A stretch of 64,000 nucleotides of DNA, taken from positions 857,001 to 921,000 of the forward strand of contig NC_066603.1 of assembly GCF_905475345.1 (NCBI RefSeq), in the 5' to 3' direction. Of the stretch, positions 51,498 to 57,991 are shown piece by piece. How positions within the stretch are numbered: position 1 is the stretch's first letter; each line of letters opens with the position of its first letter. The notes under the pieces are model-generated. The model did not search any database. It saw only the letters and a program-made list of their open reading frames with translations, and was not told the origin of the DNA. The stretch is from Vespula vulgaris (taxonomy: Eukaryota; Arthropoda; Insecta; Hymenoptera; Vespidae). Position numbers and translations under genes: made by a program.

Positions 51498-52026
51498 TAG
51501 TAGTAACGTAGTAATCGTGTTTACATATTGCATGTCAACCTGTCCTATTTTCATTTTAAACGAAACTCTCGTACGATGTTTTCGTGAATAATGAAATTAT
51601 TAAATAATACAATAATAAACATTAATATCAAACTACGTTAGATACGTATTTTTCTCATCCGTTTTTTTTTTGTCTTTTTCATTATGATCTCGTATGGATT
51701 AGGATTAAATGAGATAAATGAATGCAAAGAAAAAGACGAAAAGATCGGTTGTAATCTTAAGACAGATAATCCAAATGGTGGGCGGGTTGAGAGAGGTTGC
51801 ATAAGAAAAGCTCGAAGGACAAGGTTTCTCAAGATGTTCGTTACACGCTTCAAGTATTTGGATCGGTCTTCGAGGTTTTCTCAAGGCTGTCGTTATCCCT
51901 TGACGATATTTAGCCGGTCGCGATCCTCGATTATCCTCGTCGGCTAGAATTAGTCGACGTTAGCCGAGCAGTCGAGCCGAATTTATTCGGCTGAGCTGCA
52001 CGTTACCTCGGTATAACGCCGAGTTT

Positions 52027-52085
<59 letters not shown>

Positions 52086-52233
52086 CCTTTCTCTCTCTTT
52101 AGCGAGAGAGAACATCCGAGCGAGGACGTCTCAACGGTTTAACAAAGTCGAAGTGCAACGAACCGTGACACCTTGCATCGCGCTTCAAACTCGCTTGTTC
52201 CCTTCCCGATGAACACGACTCCAAGCTTTCTAC

Positions 52234-52287
<54 letters not shown>

Positions 52288-52978
52288 AAGGGAGAGAAAG
52301 AGAGAGAGATAGAGATGAAAAGGGAGAGAGAATAGTGATCACCGAAGACGATGTTATTTTATTTTTTTTTCTTCTCTCTAAAAAGATCCTGTAAATTAAT
52401 AATAAACTCCTGCTTTCGAAGTTTCTTTTCTTGAATAATTAATTAGTTCGATCGAAAAACTATCAATCGAATAATTTTTCTAAAAATTGTCTAAGATCGT
52501 TCGGACGATGTATTTAAGAAAAAAAAAAAGAAAAAAGAAAAGGAGAACTCTTAGAAAAGTAATTCTTAACGAGTAGAAATATTTGTTTGATCATTTTTTT
52601 CTCCATCGATGATGTTTGATACATGTATCACGAAGTATGAGGATTTACTAACCTGTTGAGGAGTGAGATGAATCGAGATGCTACTGATGATGGAGACTTC
52701 AAGCTCGACTCTCTCCGAGCCAGCAGTATTATTCGCATGACAGACGTATCGGCCAGCGTCTTCGGGTCTCGCGGCTTGAAGAATCAACACCCCGGCCCTA
52801 GCATGAATTCTCTCCGAGTTGAAGATCATTGCCGTGCCAGAGACGGACTCCCGAAACCAGAGATATGTTGGAGGTGGTATTCCTTGAGAGATGCAGGACA
52901 GTACGATAGTTTCACCCGTACGAATTGGTGCTGGACTGACACGTTCATTGAATCTCGGTGGTACTGGATTTCTATGTT
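17917..52978 (-). CDS. Dscam2: Dscam2/AbsCAM-type cell-adhesion receptor (3' part, Ig3 to stop)
   Basis: Homophilic neuronal adhesion receptor of the Dscam family. Exons from 5' to 3': 52978-52653, 44543-44294, 39065-38921, 38281-38019, 36515-36354, then 35444-35163 or 30514-30173 (alternative Ig7), 27401-27096, 26699-26400, 25262-25131, 25039-24896, 24562-24406, 24063-23849, 23065-22472, 22360-22091, 21703-21249, 21173-20900, 20822-20664, 20587-20433, 19013-18794, 18364-18274 and 18181-17917. Phases agree at every junction, giving about 1,720-1,740 codons in the window. Domain order is Ig3-9, FN1-4, Ig10, FN5-6, TM and tail, as in Dscam. Only two Ig7 choices and single Ig3 and TM exons argue for Dscam2 and against Dscam1. 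The tail has EDIYPYATFQL and ELSEAECDLDR, which match Dscam tails, and ends FVIAV. Signal peptide, Ig1 and Ig2 were not found, so the 5' end lies further right. Confidence 0.92.
18274..18364 (-). CDS. Dscam2: Dscam2 exon: penultimate tail exon
   Basis: 91 nt, phase 1 in, 2 out. Encodes FLYHGPESSTSTEPSPILER then KSFPGRGRP. The frame was fixed by both neighbours; a longer open frame that starts with an ATG here is out of phase with the last exon and is rejected. Donor CCCAA|GTAAGT. Confidence 0.75.
18615..18678. repeat. (GA)n microsatellite in Dscam2 tail intron
   Basis: About 31 perfect GA units, in the intron between tail exons 18794 and 18364. Confidence 0.92.
18794..19013 (-). CDS. Dscam2: Dscam2 exon: acidic/serine-rich cytoplasmic tail
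   Basis: Phase 0 in, 1 out. SDCNRYTKVRGGRSSSAPLH followed by SESEEYDTLGSDSDTEVGTS, a low-complexity acidic phospho-rich stretch. Base composition is much more balanced than in the flanking repeats, consistent with coding. Confidence 0.78.
19014..20432. other. Dscam2 tail intron (1.4 kb) with GA and GAAA repeats
   Basis: Between tail exons 20587-20433 and 19013-18794. It contains (GA)n at 19449-19486 and a purine-rich GAAA/GGAA tract at about 19900-20090. A unique, less AT-rich stretch at 19500-19860 was checked for an extra tail exon, and none with matching phases was convincing. Confidence 0.6.
19900..20090. repeat. Degenerate (GAAA)n/(GGAA)n purine tract
   Basis: Nearly 190 nt of pure purine on the plus strand, mostly GAAA units with GAGA, GATA and GGAA variants. 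Confidence 0.9.
20433..20587 (-). CDS. Dscam2: Dscam2 exon: tail with conserved YPYATFQL motif
   Basis: Phase 1 in, 0 out. EYSEDIYPYATFQLEES corresponds to DEICPYATFHL in Dscam1. Continues QTFVYHDPRLSTADTLQLRE. Donor AGAGAG|GTATCG is the phase-0 site that fits the next exon; another exon between the two cannot be excluded. Confidence 0.78.
20664..20822 (-). CDS. Dscam2: Dscam2 exon: juxtamembrane cytoplasmic tail
   Basis: Phase 1 in and out. RSFMGDMGSLHDAQTAAALD, EQREQYYATVRKPLRSPIRE and MATLEKIP. Contains Tyr residues in YYATV, a possible SH2 or PTB context. Confidence 0.85.
20900..21173 (-). CDS. Dscam2: Dscam2 exon: end of FN6 and transmembrane segment
   Basis: Phase 0 in, 1 out. LQPGTTYDIRIRAHNNAGSS ends FN6, then a stalk (HFIPQHTPVYSD) and one hydrophobic helix (LIVPLILSSLAVIAAAGAVF) with a basic stop-transfer (CFRKR). 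Only one TM exon was found, unlike the two alternative TM exons of Dscam1. Donor GGAAAC|GTAAGT. Confidence 0.9.
21249..21703 (-). CDS. Dscam2: Dscam2 exon: FN5 and start of FN6
   Basis: Phase 1 in, 0 out. APIRGYILHYKRESGEWEEV, CGNDYQMYLTAYNRIGMGSP (FN5), then NDGGCPITYFELEFRKNGED (FN6). Matches HGYTLHYKPEFGEWE and KDGGCPMSHFVVE of Dscam1. Confidence 0.92.
22091..22360 (-). CDS. Dscam2: Dscam2 exon: Ig10
   Basis: Phase 1 in and out. The single Ig between FN4 and FN5 that defines Dscam architecture: QDVTLSCQSVGKPEPSVIWK, LPDGSLQITELHREDSG and NYTCFVENRHGSDQITHRLT. Confidence 0.92.
22472..23065 (-). CDS. Dscam2: Dscam2 exon: FN3 and FN4
   Basis: Longest exon, 594 nt, phase 1 in and out. FN3: VPSKPPQDVRCTALSSQSLQ, NGILKGYKVMWENM and YTNYSVQALAFTRAGDGVAS. 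FN4: VPAGVKAVASSATSIIVSWL and YEFSIAAITSVGEGPKTP. Confidence 0.93.
23457..23483. repeat. (CT)n microsatellite
   Basis: About 13 CT units in the intron between the FN2 and FN3 exons. Confidence 0.9.
23849..24063 (-). CDS. Dscam2: Dscam2 exon: FN2 second half
   Basis: Phase 2 in, 1 out. LAAEQYTYRTVERR, QYQLTNLKKFTRYSVVVQAY and LGQGPVTPEVVATTLED. Slightly longer than the Dscam1 equivalent between the E and F strands. Confidence 0.9.
24406..24562 (-). CDS. Dscam2: Dscam2 exon: FN2 first half
   Basis: Phase 1 in, 2 out. GERPGGPPRNLKVEPVSSTE, NVTWDPPDHDLWNGEILGYH and VGYKEH correspond to KPQNIKVEPVNQTT ... EWNGEILGYYVGYK in Dscam1. The acceptor is taken as GATTTTAG|ACGCGACG because it alone keeps phase 1; a nearby TTTCAG would not. 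Confidence 0.85.
24896..25039 (-). CDS. Dscam2: Dscam2 exon: FN1 second half
   Basis: Phase 1 in and out. VWHDHTFHTTVPGSKAYGHV, LRPAVTYQFRVYAENELGRS and QASDV: the C-terminal strands of a fibronectin type III fold. Acceptor TTTTTTCAG|AAGTCTGG. Confidence 0.88.
25131..25262 (-). CDS. Dscam2: Dscam2 exon: FN1 first half
   Basis: Phase 1 in, 1 out. EPPDFPRNLHVIEKG and GWTTSQDGNSPITQYIIEYK. The only donor that keeps the frame is a GC donor (TCCG|GCGAGT), described under findings. Confidence 0.85.
25263..26399. other. Dscam2 intron Ig9-FN1 (1.14 kb)
   Basis: AT-rich intron. At 26113-26135 it carries a TATACAGGGTGTTC motif that resembles the conserved core of the tandem repeat at 47.0-47.5 kb. 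No coding exon seen. Confidence 0.6.
26400..26699 (-). CDS. Dscam2: Dscam2 exon: Ig9
   Basis: Phase 1 in and out. VPAHFVEKHRNQTARLGSNA, LRCEAKGDHPLKISWRKGG and SGRYFCIATNAYGRDETT match Dscam1 Ig9 (EKLRNQTARRGEPAVLQCEAKG). Donor ACAGG|GTAAGT. Confidence 0.93.
27096..27401 (-). CDS. Dscam2: Dscam2 exon: Ig8
   Basis: Phase 1 in and out. VPPRWVMEPQDVRASEG, LHCHAEGFPPPAITWRR and GFYLCEALNGIGAGLSKVVY match Dscam1 Ig8 (PPRWILEPTD ... YYLCEAINGIGSGLSAV). First constant exon after the Ig7 choice. Confidence 0.93.
27696..27765. repeat. (GA)n microsatellite
   Basis: Imperfect GA tract with GAAA and GATA interruptions. Confidence 0.88.
28651..28706 (-). other. Long intronic stem-loop near alternative Ig7 exon
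   Basis: CACCGCGATCTCGATGA at 28651-28667 is complementary to TCATCGAG (28672-28679) plus ATCGCGGTG (28698-28706): 17 paired bases, a 4-nt loop and an 18-nt bulge on one side. GG (648-649) can also pair with CC (708-709) beyond one mismatch. It is GC-rich inside an AT-rich intron, about 1.5 kb downstream of the donor of the downstream Ig7 exon in the transcript. Confidence 0.6.
28863..28918. repeat. (TA)n microsatellite
   Basis: TA units with ATTT and GTAT interruptions. Confidence 0.9.
28972..29028. repeat. (CTG)n repeat; CAG in the Dscam2 transcript
   Basis: Two blocks of 6-7 CTG/GCT units split by a GGTTG interruption. Confidence 0.92.
29622..29680. repeat. (AAT)n microsatellite
   Basis: About 19 uninterrupted units. 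Confidence 0.92.
29714..29765. repeat. (CTG)17 repeat; CAG in the Dscam2 transcript
   Basis: Uninterrupted run of about 17 units, roughly 410 nt downstream of the donor of the downstream Ig7 exon in transcript orientation. Confidence 0.92.
30173..30514 (-). CDS. Dscam2: Dscam2 alternative Ig7 exon, downstream variant
   Basis: Second alternative Ig7 exon: 342 nt, phase 1 in and out, so 20 codons longer than the upstream variant. Encodes VPPTIAPFSFNKDLSEGVRA, QVTCMIEKGDPPFTIIWSKD and TGNYTCLARNSVAEVVWTAE, ending LVVRG. The extra residues lie in the middle of the domain (SSGTAAFGNTG ... HSQTPAGL), probably a loop on the adhesive face. Acceptor TGTGCAG|TTCCAC, donor TTCGTG|GTAAAG. The first ten codons parallel the other variant (VPPxIxPFSF), showing common origin. 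Confidence 0.88.
33537..33582. repeat. (TATG)n microsatellite
   Basis: About eleven TATG units. Confidence 0.9.
34375..34440. repeat. (AAG)n repeat; CUU in the Dscam2 transcript
   Basis: About 22 AAG units with two AAAAAG interruptions. In the pre-mRNA it is a 65-nt pure pyrimidine (CUU)n tract 720 nt downstream of the upstream Ig7 exon. Confidence 0.92.
35163..35444 (-). CDS. Dscam2: Dscam2 alternative Ig7 exon, upstream variant
   Basis: One of two alternative Ig7 exons: 282 nt, phase 1 in and out. Encodes VPPKIDPFSFPDNPQEGSRV, HVTCVVSEGDSPLKITWLKD and HNGNYTCVASNEAAKTSRTA, ending LKVHG. It lacks the long loop of the downstream variant. Acceptor TTTGCAG|TACCAC, donor TTCATG|GTACGC. In Dscam2/AbsCAM the Ig7 choice gives isoforms with different homophilic specificity; mutual exclusion is inferred from family knowledge. 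Confidence 0.88.
35931..36040. repeat. (CTAT)n then (GA)n compound repeat
   Basis: (CTAT)n at 35931-35980 and (GA)n at 35990-36040, in the intron between Ig6 and the upstream Ig7 exon. Confidence 0.92.
36354..36515 (-). CDS. Dscam2: Dscam2 exon: Ig6 second half
   Basis: Phase 1 in, 1 out, 162 nt with no Met codon. Encodes DGQILPTSRRQEVSPNGTLI, RGAYTCTAKNKQG and VHIEVK. The length fits the missing second half of Ig6 exactly. Acceptor TTAAAG|ACGG is weak in pyrimidines; donor TTAAAG|GTAAAC. This is the constant exon upstream of the Ig7 choice. Confidence 0.88.
36516..38018. other. Dscam2 intron inside Ig6 (1.5 kb)
   Basis: Contains (GA)n at 36797-36830 and 37145-37190 and CTAT-type repeats at 37470-37545. 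No exon seen. Confidence 0.6.
38019..38281 (-). CDS. Dscam2: Dscam2 exon: Ig5 second half and Ig6 first half
   Basis: Phase 2 in, 1 out. FMIGQYVTVHGDVISHVNIS and GGEYRCSAVN finish Ig5. LPHVRPMGNYAAVAGETTII, KCPVAGFP and IQWEK begin Ig6. Matches YQVGQYVTVNGDV and IVAGETLIVTCPVAGYP of Dscam1. Confidence 0.92.
38921..39065 (-). CDS. Dscam2: Dscam2 exon: Ig5 first half
   Basis: Phase 1 in, 2 out. Encodes APQLLYKFIEQTIQPGPSVS then LKCIATGNPTPHFSWTLDG, closely following Dscam1 Ig5 (METMEPGPSVFLKC type). The junction splits the Arg codon of NDR. Acceptor TTTCACAG, donor ACAG|GTAACT. Confidence 0.9.
39585..39710. repeat. (GA)n compound repeat
   Basis: Two GA blocks separated by a GATCGA/GATCAA stretch. 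Confidence 0.9.
40712..40763. repeat. (ATTC)n microsatellite
   Basis: About twelve ATTC units with ACTC variants, directly left of the MITE-like element. Confidence 0.9.
40797..40928. mobile_element. MITE-like element, TA-flanked inverted repeats
   Basis: TAGCGCCTGTA at 40797-40807 and its exact reverse complement TACAGGCGCTA at 40918-40928 bound a 132-bp segment. Similarity continues inward (ATAGACATC against the complement of GATGCTTAT) with one or two indels. The outermost TA on both sides fits a TA target-site duplication, the mark of the Tc1/mariner superfamily. No transposase, so a non-autonomous element if mobile at all. Confidence 0.6.
42678..42738. repeat. (TTCGG)n pentanucleotide tract
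   Basis: Four or five perfect GGTTC units flanked by degenerate copies such as GGATC and TGTTC. Confidence 0.85.
44294..44543 (-). CDS. Dscam2: Dscam2 exon: Ig4
   Basis: Phase 0 in, 1 out. DLGKDAEFQCSVTGRPLPVI with core Trp ISWAKDG and KGMYQCFAKNDYE, ending AELRLGG. Close to Dscam1 Ig4 (KGMYQCFVRNDQE). Acceptor GTTGCAG|GTCACC, donor GGGTG|GTAAGT. Confidence 0.92.
47042..47530. repeat. ~150-bp degenerate tandem repeat, about 3.3 units
   Basis: The core TTTTCAAAAAGTACACCC recurs at 47043, 47190, 47347 and 47490 (last copy GTGCACCC), followed each time by a TATA run and a block containing ATTAGTCGAATATTT-like sequence. Unit spacings are about 147, 157 and 143 bp. The units are clearly diverged. 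Confidence 0.85.
47860..48115. repeat. 57-bp tandem array with E-box and CArG-box in each unit
   Basis: Five units with period 56-57 bp. CCATATATGG occurs at 47871-47880, 47928-47937, 47984-47993, 48041-48050 and 48098-48107, each preceded by TGACCACTT. CACGTG occurs at 47971, 48028 and 48085; the two leftmost units have ATGTG or AGATG instead. TTGACCTA follows the junction of the right-hand units. The array happens to be open in two plus frames but does not look like a gene. Confidence 0.92.
49256..49303. repeat. (TA)n microsatellite
   Basis: About 24 TA units. Confidence 0.9.
49743..49833. repeat. (GTTC)n tetranucleotide repeat
   Basis: GTTC/ATTC units over about 90 nt with a few interruptions. 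Confidence 0.9.
51413..51505. repeat. (TAG)n microsatellite
   Basis: About 30 TAG units with two GTGTAG interruptions. Confidence 0.92.
52031..52084. repeat. (CT)n microsatellite
   Basis: About 27 perfect CT units. Confidence 0.92.
52238..52280. repeat. (GA)n microsatellite
   Basis: About 21 GA units, 150 nt right of a (CT)n tract, so the two could pair in the transcript. Confidence 0.9.
52653..52978 (-). CDS. Dscam2: Dscam2 exon: Ig3
   Basis: Phase 1 in, 0 out. Ig domain with the Cys pair in TIVLSCISQG and AGRYVCHANN and the core Trp in YLWFRES. It ends in SIHLTPQQ, which continues directly into VTVDLGKDAEFQC of the next exon, like SAHIQPQ-IQTVDFG in Dscam1. Acceptor CTTTAG|AACATAG, donor CAACAG|GTTAGT. 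Confidence 0.88.
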
Positions 52979-53259
52979 CTAAAGTTAACATACATTTTCA
53001 TCTATTATATATATATGTAAATCTATATTATAATATAATGTAATATTAAAAATAAATTTTACATGCATTATATGTTGATATATATATATCTATAAATACG
53101 AGGACATTTAACATTTTAATGTCTATCAAATATGAAATAATTTAATATTAAAACAGAATTAATTATATTATTTAATATGAATATGTTTGAATATGAAAAC
53201 ATTTTAATATGTATATTTATAGATAAATTATTAATGAAAAATTAATTAAGTATTATATA

Positions 53260-53292
<33 letters not shown>

Positions 53293-53577
53293 AACATAAT
53301 ATAGATAAATATATTAAAAGGCAAAAGGAAAATTCCGAAAAAAAATGAAATAAATAAGAAATGCATATTTCTTATTTATATTATTTAACTTCGAAAAAAT
53401 AAATCTTCTTTGTATTTCTTATATTATATTTAATATAGGATATAAAGAATTCGATTGTCGAAAACTCGTACTAGTGGGTACTTCATTTTCGCTTATTTTC
53501 CTTTTTTCATCGACGAAGTATCCGGGATGAAAACTCACAAGATATATCTCCAATATATGTGTGTGTGTGTGTGTGTA

Positions 53578-53616
<39 letters not shown>

Positions 53617-55392
53617 TTCCAGGAAGTCGTTAAGGAACGAATCCCGATGGACTCGTTTGGTTGGGCAAGGATTACGTGTTTAATTTTGAATGTCGGTAAG
53701 CGCGGAAGCGGATCTTACTTCTTTCACAAATATATATATATATAAAATATTCTATCTAGTATGCTATCGGCATAGAAAATATTTGAAAAAGACCGTCAGT
53801 TTCTCGTGATTGACCTATAACGACCCGTATATTTTTCTTATTCATAAACGAAATAAAACACGTAGACAGGTACGTAAAATATTATTTTAAGCGTTTTAAA
53901 CGAAACAAATGTATTATCCCTCTTTGTTTAATATTTATTACTGATAGATATATAGGCAAAATTAAAAATATTATATTGTATGTAATAAACGAACGGGAAA
54001 AAAGAAATAACAAAAAAAGGATTGTTGCGTTGTCTCTTTTGTAACATATTAAATGGGTACGTTTTGTAGAAAAGTCAACGAACCATAGAATAATAACGAT
54101 GAGTAGAGTACGATGCGACCAATTCTCATGGTATTATTTTCGCAATATCGTTGATAGCGTTGCGACGCTCGTAGATCGATATCAAAGTAGAGTAGAACGT
54201 TCAATTTCAATCGTTATTCCGCCCTATGGCGCCCGGACGATAATATAATAATCCGATATTAAAGTGCTCAAGGCTCGTTTGTTACGTACAATGGGTGGTA
54301 AACTCGGTGCACGGCAGAGCCAAACGTTCCTCGCTTCCTTTATCAATTATAATTTCATTAGTAACGCTGAGGTCACCGAGAGGTTGGAGGGACTTGGTTG
54401 TGGAGTGGAGGAGAATCGTCGATGACGATACTTCGCTCGATCATTGTATGACAATTTTTTTAATTCCCAAAGCTAACGAATACTTCAAATACGATCATAC
54501 AATATAAATCTCCAATAATTTCGTTGAAGTCAATTACATTAAAAATTGGAAATTAATTTCGAACGAGAGAGTAATCGAACAAAAAATAATCACGATGAAA
54601 AACGATCAATTAGGAATATAATAAATTTAACAAATATTGGATAGAGCAAGATCCTTCCTAATTTTTTCTCCTCCCCCTCTCTCTCTCACTTCTTTTTTAT
54701 TGCTCTTTTTTCTTTTTTATTGTCCTTTTTTTCGTTTCTTTTTTTTCTCCTCCCAACGAGAAATCTTTCGAGGAGGGAGAATATAGCAGGAGCGGAACGG
54801 AGTCGCACGAACGACGATTTAAACTTCAACCGGTCGTGGAGGGTTATCCGCGGCGCGGCCGGAAACGCGACGGAACGCGTAAAGCTTTTTACGAGGGTGC
54901 TATTTTATAATGGCCTCGCTTTGTCTGGACCGCGTTATTATTGTAATTTAAGCTGATGGCGTATTGATCGGCCTGTACCTCGTTCTCTCTCTCTCTCTGT
55001 CTCTGTCTCTCCCACCTCTTCGCAGGCATGTACGCGCGCACGTAGAAACATTCTCTCTCACTCTCTCCTCCTCTCTCTCTCCCTCTCTCTCTCTCTTCCT
55101 CATACTCGCAATATTCCAGTTTGCCATATTCCACCAGCAACAGCAGCAGCAGCAGCAGCAGCAACGCCCCGAATGCTGCCTTCTCTGTTCATAGCCAGCA
55201 CGTTGCAAACTTTTCACGGCGTTTGCTTTCGATTTATGCACCTACTCCTACCCCTCCTCCTCCAATTGCACCCCCATCTACTTCCCCTACTCTTCCTCCT
55301 CCTCCTCCTCCTTCTCTTCAGAATATCTCCGTCCGGTTTTCATCGCTAAACGCCGAATCTGCCGGCGGTTTATCGAATTAATTCCTCGATAC

Positions 55393-55502
55393 TGGCTGGT
55401 GATGCTGGTGCTGGTGCTGGTGCTCGTACTGGTACTGGTACTAGTACTGGTACTGGTGCTGGTGCTGGTGCTGGTGCTGGTGCTGGTGCTGGTGTTGGTG
55501 CT
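55393..55502. repeat. (GGTGCT)n/(GGTACT)n minisatellite
   Basis: About 18 hexanucleotide units of CTGGTG/CTGGTA type over 110 nt. Confidence 0.9.
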
Positions 55503-56223
55503 ATGGCGATCGGTACGAGCTCGAAAGAGGATTTACGACGCTTGGAAAGCGTATCGAAGCTAGTCCGTCCTCTCGATTGTGTTCCATCCTTCTCTTTCTC
55601 TCTCTTTCTCTTTCAATCTATTTCTCTCTATCTCTCTATCTCTCTCTTTCTTTCTCGTCTATCCATCTATCCATCCGTTCATCTATCTATCTATCTTTTT
55701 TTCTCTCCTTCTCAATCGATGTATCGACAGGTTCGATCAGTCCGAAAAGCCAAAATTAACGCAACGTCACGTGATGTTCATTTCCTAAGCATCGATCTCG
55801 TATCTACGAAACGTTCGATTTAAATTCATCGTTTATGCGGTGGGGTCAGAGAGATTTGCCGCACAAGTATAGGTATATATGTATCTATCTACTCGTTTAA
55901 AAAACCAAAAAGAAGAAAAAAGAAATGAAAGAAATTGTATCTCCTCGTTAATGCTTTTGCATGCCTTTTTTTTCTCTTTTATTTTTCTGTTTCTCTTTTT
56001 TTTTTTGTTCTTTTTTTCATTTTTAAATGAGGAACGCAGACGTAGTTACACGCGAATGAAAAATTGATGTGTTTTTTGATGGGATTAATAAATGAACGAT
56101 CGATATAATTTTTTTGAATCGTTGATAATAATCGAATTAATATTCCATTTTATTTTACATTACATTTTCTCTTTTTTTTTCTTCTATTTTTACTTCACAA
56201 AGTATCTATGTACTTTACAAAAG

Positions 56224-56287
<64 letters not shown>

Positions 56288-56489
56288 CATATATATATGT
56301 ATATGTATATTTTTTTCTCTCTATTACATTCAACTTGTATCACGTTTGCAATATAAATTGTTGAACGAGAGTGGAAGAAGTTTAATTAATAGCAGAAGTA
56401 TCCAAACTCGCGAGAGAAGTACTTTCTAAGGGCTCTCTTGTTGTGTAATATTTAAACGCGGCTTGACTATAGTACCAGAGAGAGAGACA

Positions 56490-56538
<49 letters not shown>

Positions 56539-56774
56539 AGAGAGAGAAAGGGACAGACAGACAGAGACAGAGACAGAGAAGAGAAGAGAAGAGAAGCAGA
56601 CAGTGCGCTCAAACGAGCATCTTCGTATCCTTTGAACCATCGGTCATTGACTACGTAATCCGCGATTTTCCATCATGCAACAAGCCCTCCTTCCCTCCAC
56701 TCGCTTTTTCTGGCTTTACATCCCATAACGCATAAGGCCATACGAGAGAACGCTAGCTTCGACGATTCAACGAG

Positions 56775-56788
56775 TACACGAGGAGAAT

Positions 56789-56853
<65 letters not shown>

Positions 56854-56880
56854 ACAGAGAAAAGGGAGAGAGAGAGAGAG
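56775..56880. repeat. (GA)n microsatellite
   Basis: Perfect GA run of about 60 nt followed by shorter GA blocks. Part of a cluster of GA and CT tracts from 56477 to 57470. Confidence 0.9.
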
Positions 56881-57419
56881 AGGTTGGATAGAGAAAAAAA
56901 AATAAGAGAAAAGCGTAGAAAACTCTTTATTTTCTCTCTCTGTCTCTCTCTCTCTCTGTCTCTCTCTCTTTCTCTCTTTGTATATATCTATCTTTACAGT
57001 CTCGCACAGAACGATGGCCAATTAAACCTTTCGAAGCAACGAGCCCAATTAAGACTCTATTAAATATACACCCACTGTATGTGTGTATTAGACAGAGAGA
57101 GAAAGAGAGAGAAAAAGTATGAAGGAAAGAGAGAGATAGACAGAAAAGGGAGGGATAGAGAGAGTGTATCGTCGTCAAAGCGGATTTCAAACGTCGCCGG
57201 GCCCTTATCACGTACTTAACTCATGAACAAGCGAACCTCGAACGTAATGAAGTTCGCCGCTAATTAGCCGTACAATGTTTGTCTCTTTCTCTATCTTCCT
57301 TTTTTCTTTCTCTTTATCTTTCTCAATGGGAGAGAACTGCATTACGTACGAACACGACACGATTCTTTTCTCGTTCCCGCGAAGCTCTTTTTCAGTCGTT
57401 GAAGCTCGATTTACAACTC

Positions 57420-57421
<2 letters not shown>

Positions 57422-57467
<46 letters not shown>
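57422..57467. repeat. (CT)n microsatellite
   Basis: About 22 CT units. Confidence 0.9.
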
Positions 57468-57470
<3 letters not shown>

Positions 57471-57619
57471 ATGTTACTTTTCACATCTTCTTTTACTGTT
57501 TAGAAAACGATCTGTTCGACTACCTTACGACGAGAAATAAAAATTGATAACGACAATCCTGTTAACGTAGAAAAATTTCTAAAGAAAAGTTCAGATACTA
57601 ATTAACAATAGCAAGAGAA

Positions 57620-57650
<31 letters not shown>

Positions 57651-57951
57651 CAAAGACTAGGAGTAAGTTCGAACAAGAGAAATGACGTCATTAATTGAGC
57701 ATTATTGTCGACCACATTATACGTCGTTTTGCTTCGGTATATTCTCCATCTCTCTCTCTCTCTCTCTCGCGCGTCGCTGATAAAGCGCATATGTAATTTA
57801 ATGTCTGTCACTGATTGCTTCAGTATTCAGGTCACATCGACGTTAGCCCAGAGCGCAAATTGCACGGGCAAAGGCAACGTTTGCGCATGTGCCCACGCAA
57901 AACGGCACTGATATAATCCGCTATAATCGTGGAGCATTGATTTATACCGAA

Positions 57952-57991
<40 letters not shown>

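Larger units (their letters stand above)
44544..52652. other. Dscam2 intron Ig3-Ig4 (8.1 kb)
   Basis: Largest intron in the window. It contains two unusual tandem arrays (47042-47530 and 47860-48115), (TA)n at 49256-49303, a GTTC-type repeat at 49743-49833, (TAG)n at 51413-51505, (CT)n at 52031-52084 and (GA)n at 52238-52280. No exon detected. Confidence 0.6.

Noticed and set aside
52656..52982. 108-codon plus-strand frame
   Set aside because: Antisense shadow of the Dscam2 Ig3 exon.
55138..55162. Poly-Gln tract in a plus-strand frame
   Set aside because: A short CAG microsatellite in non-coding DNA; the frame has no homology-like flanks.
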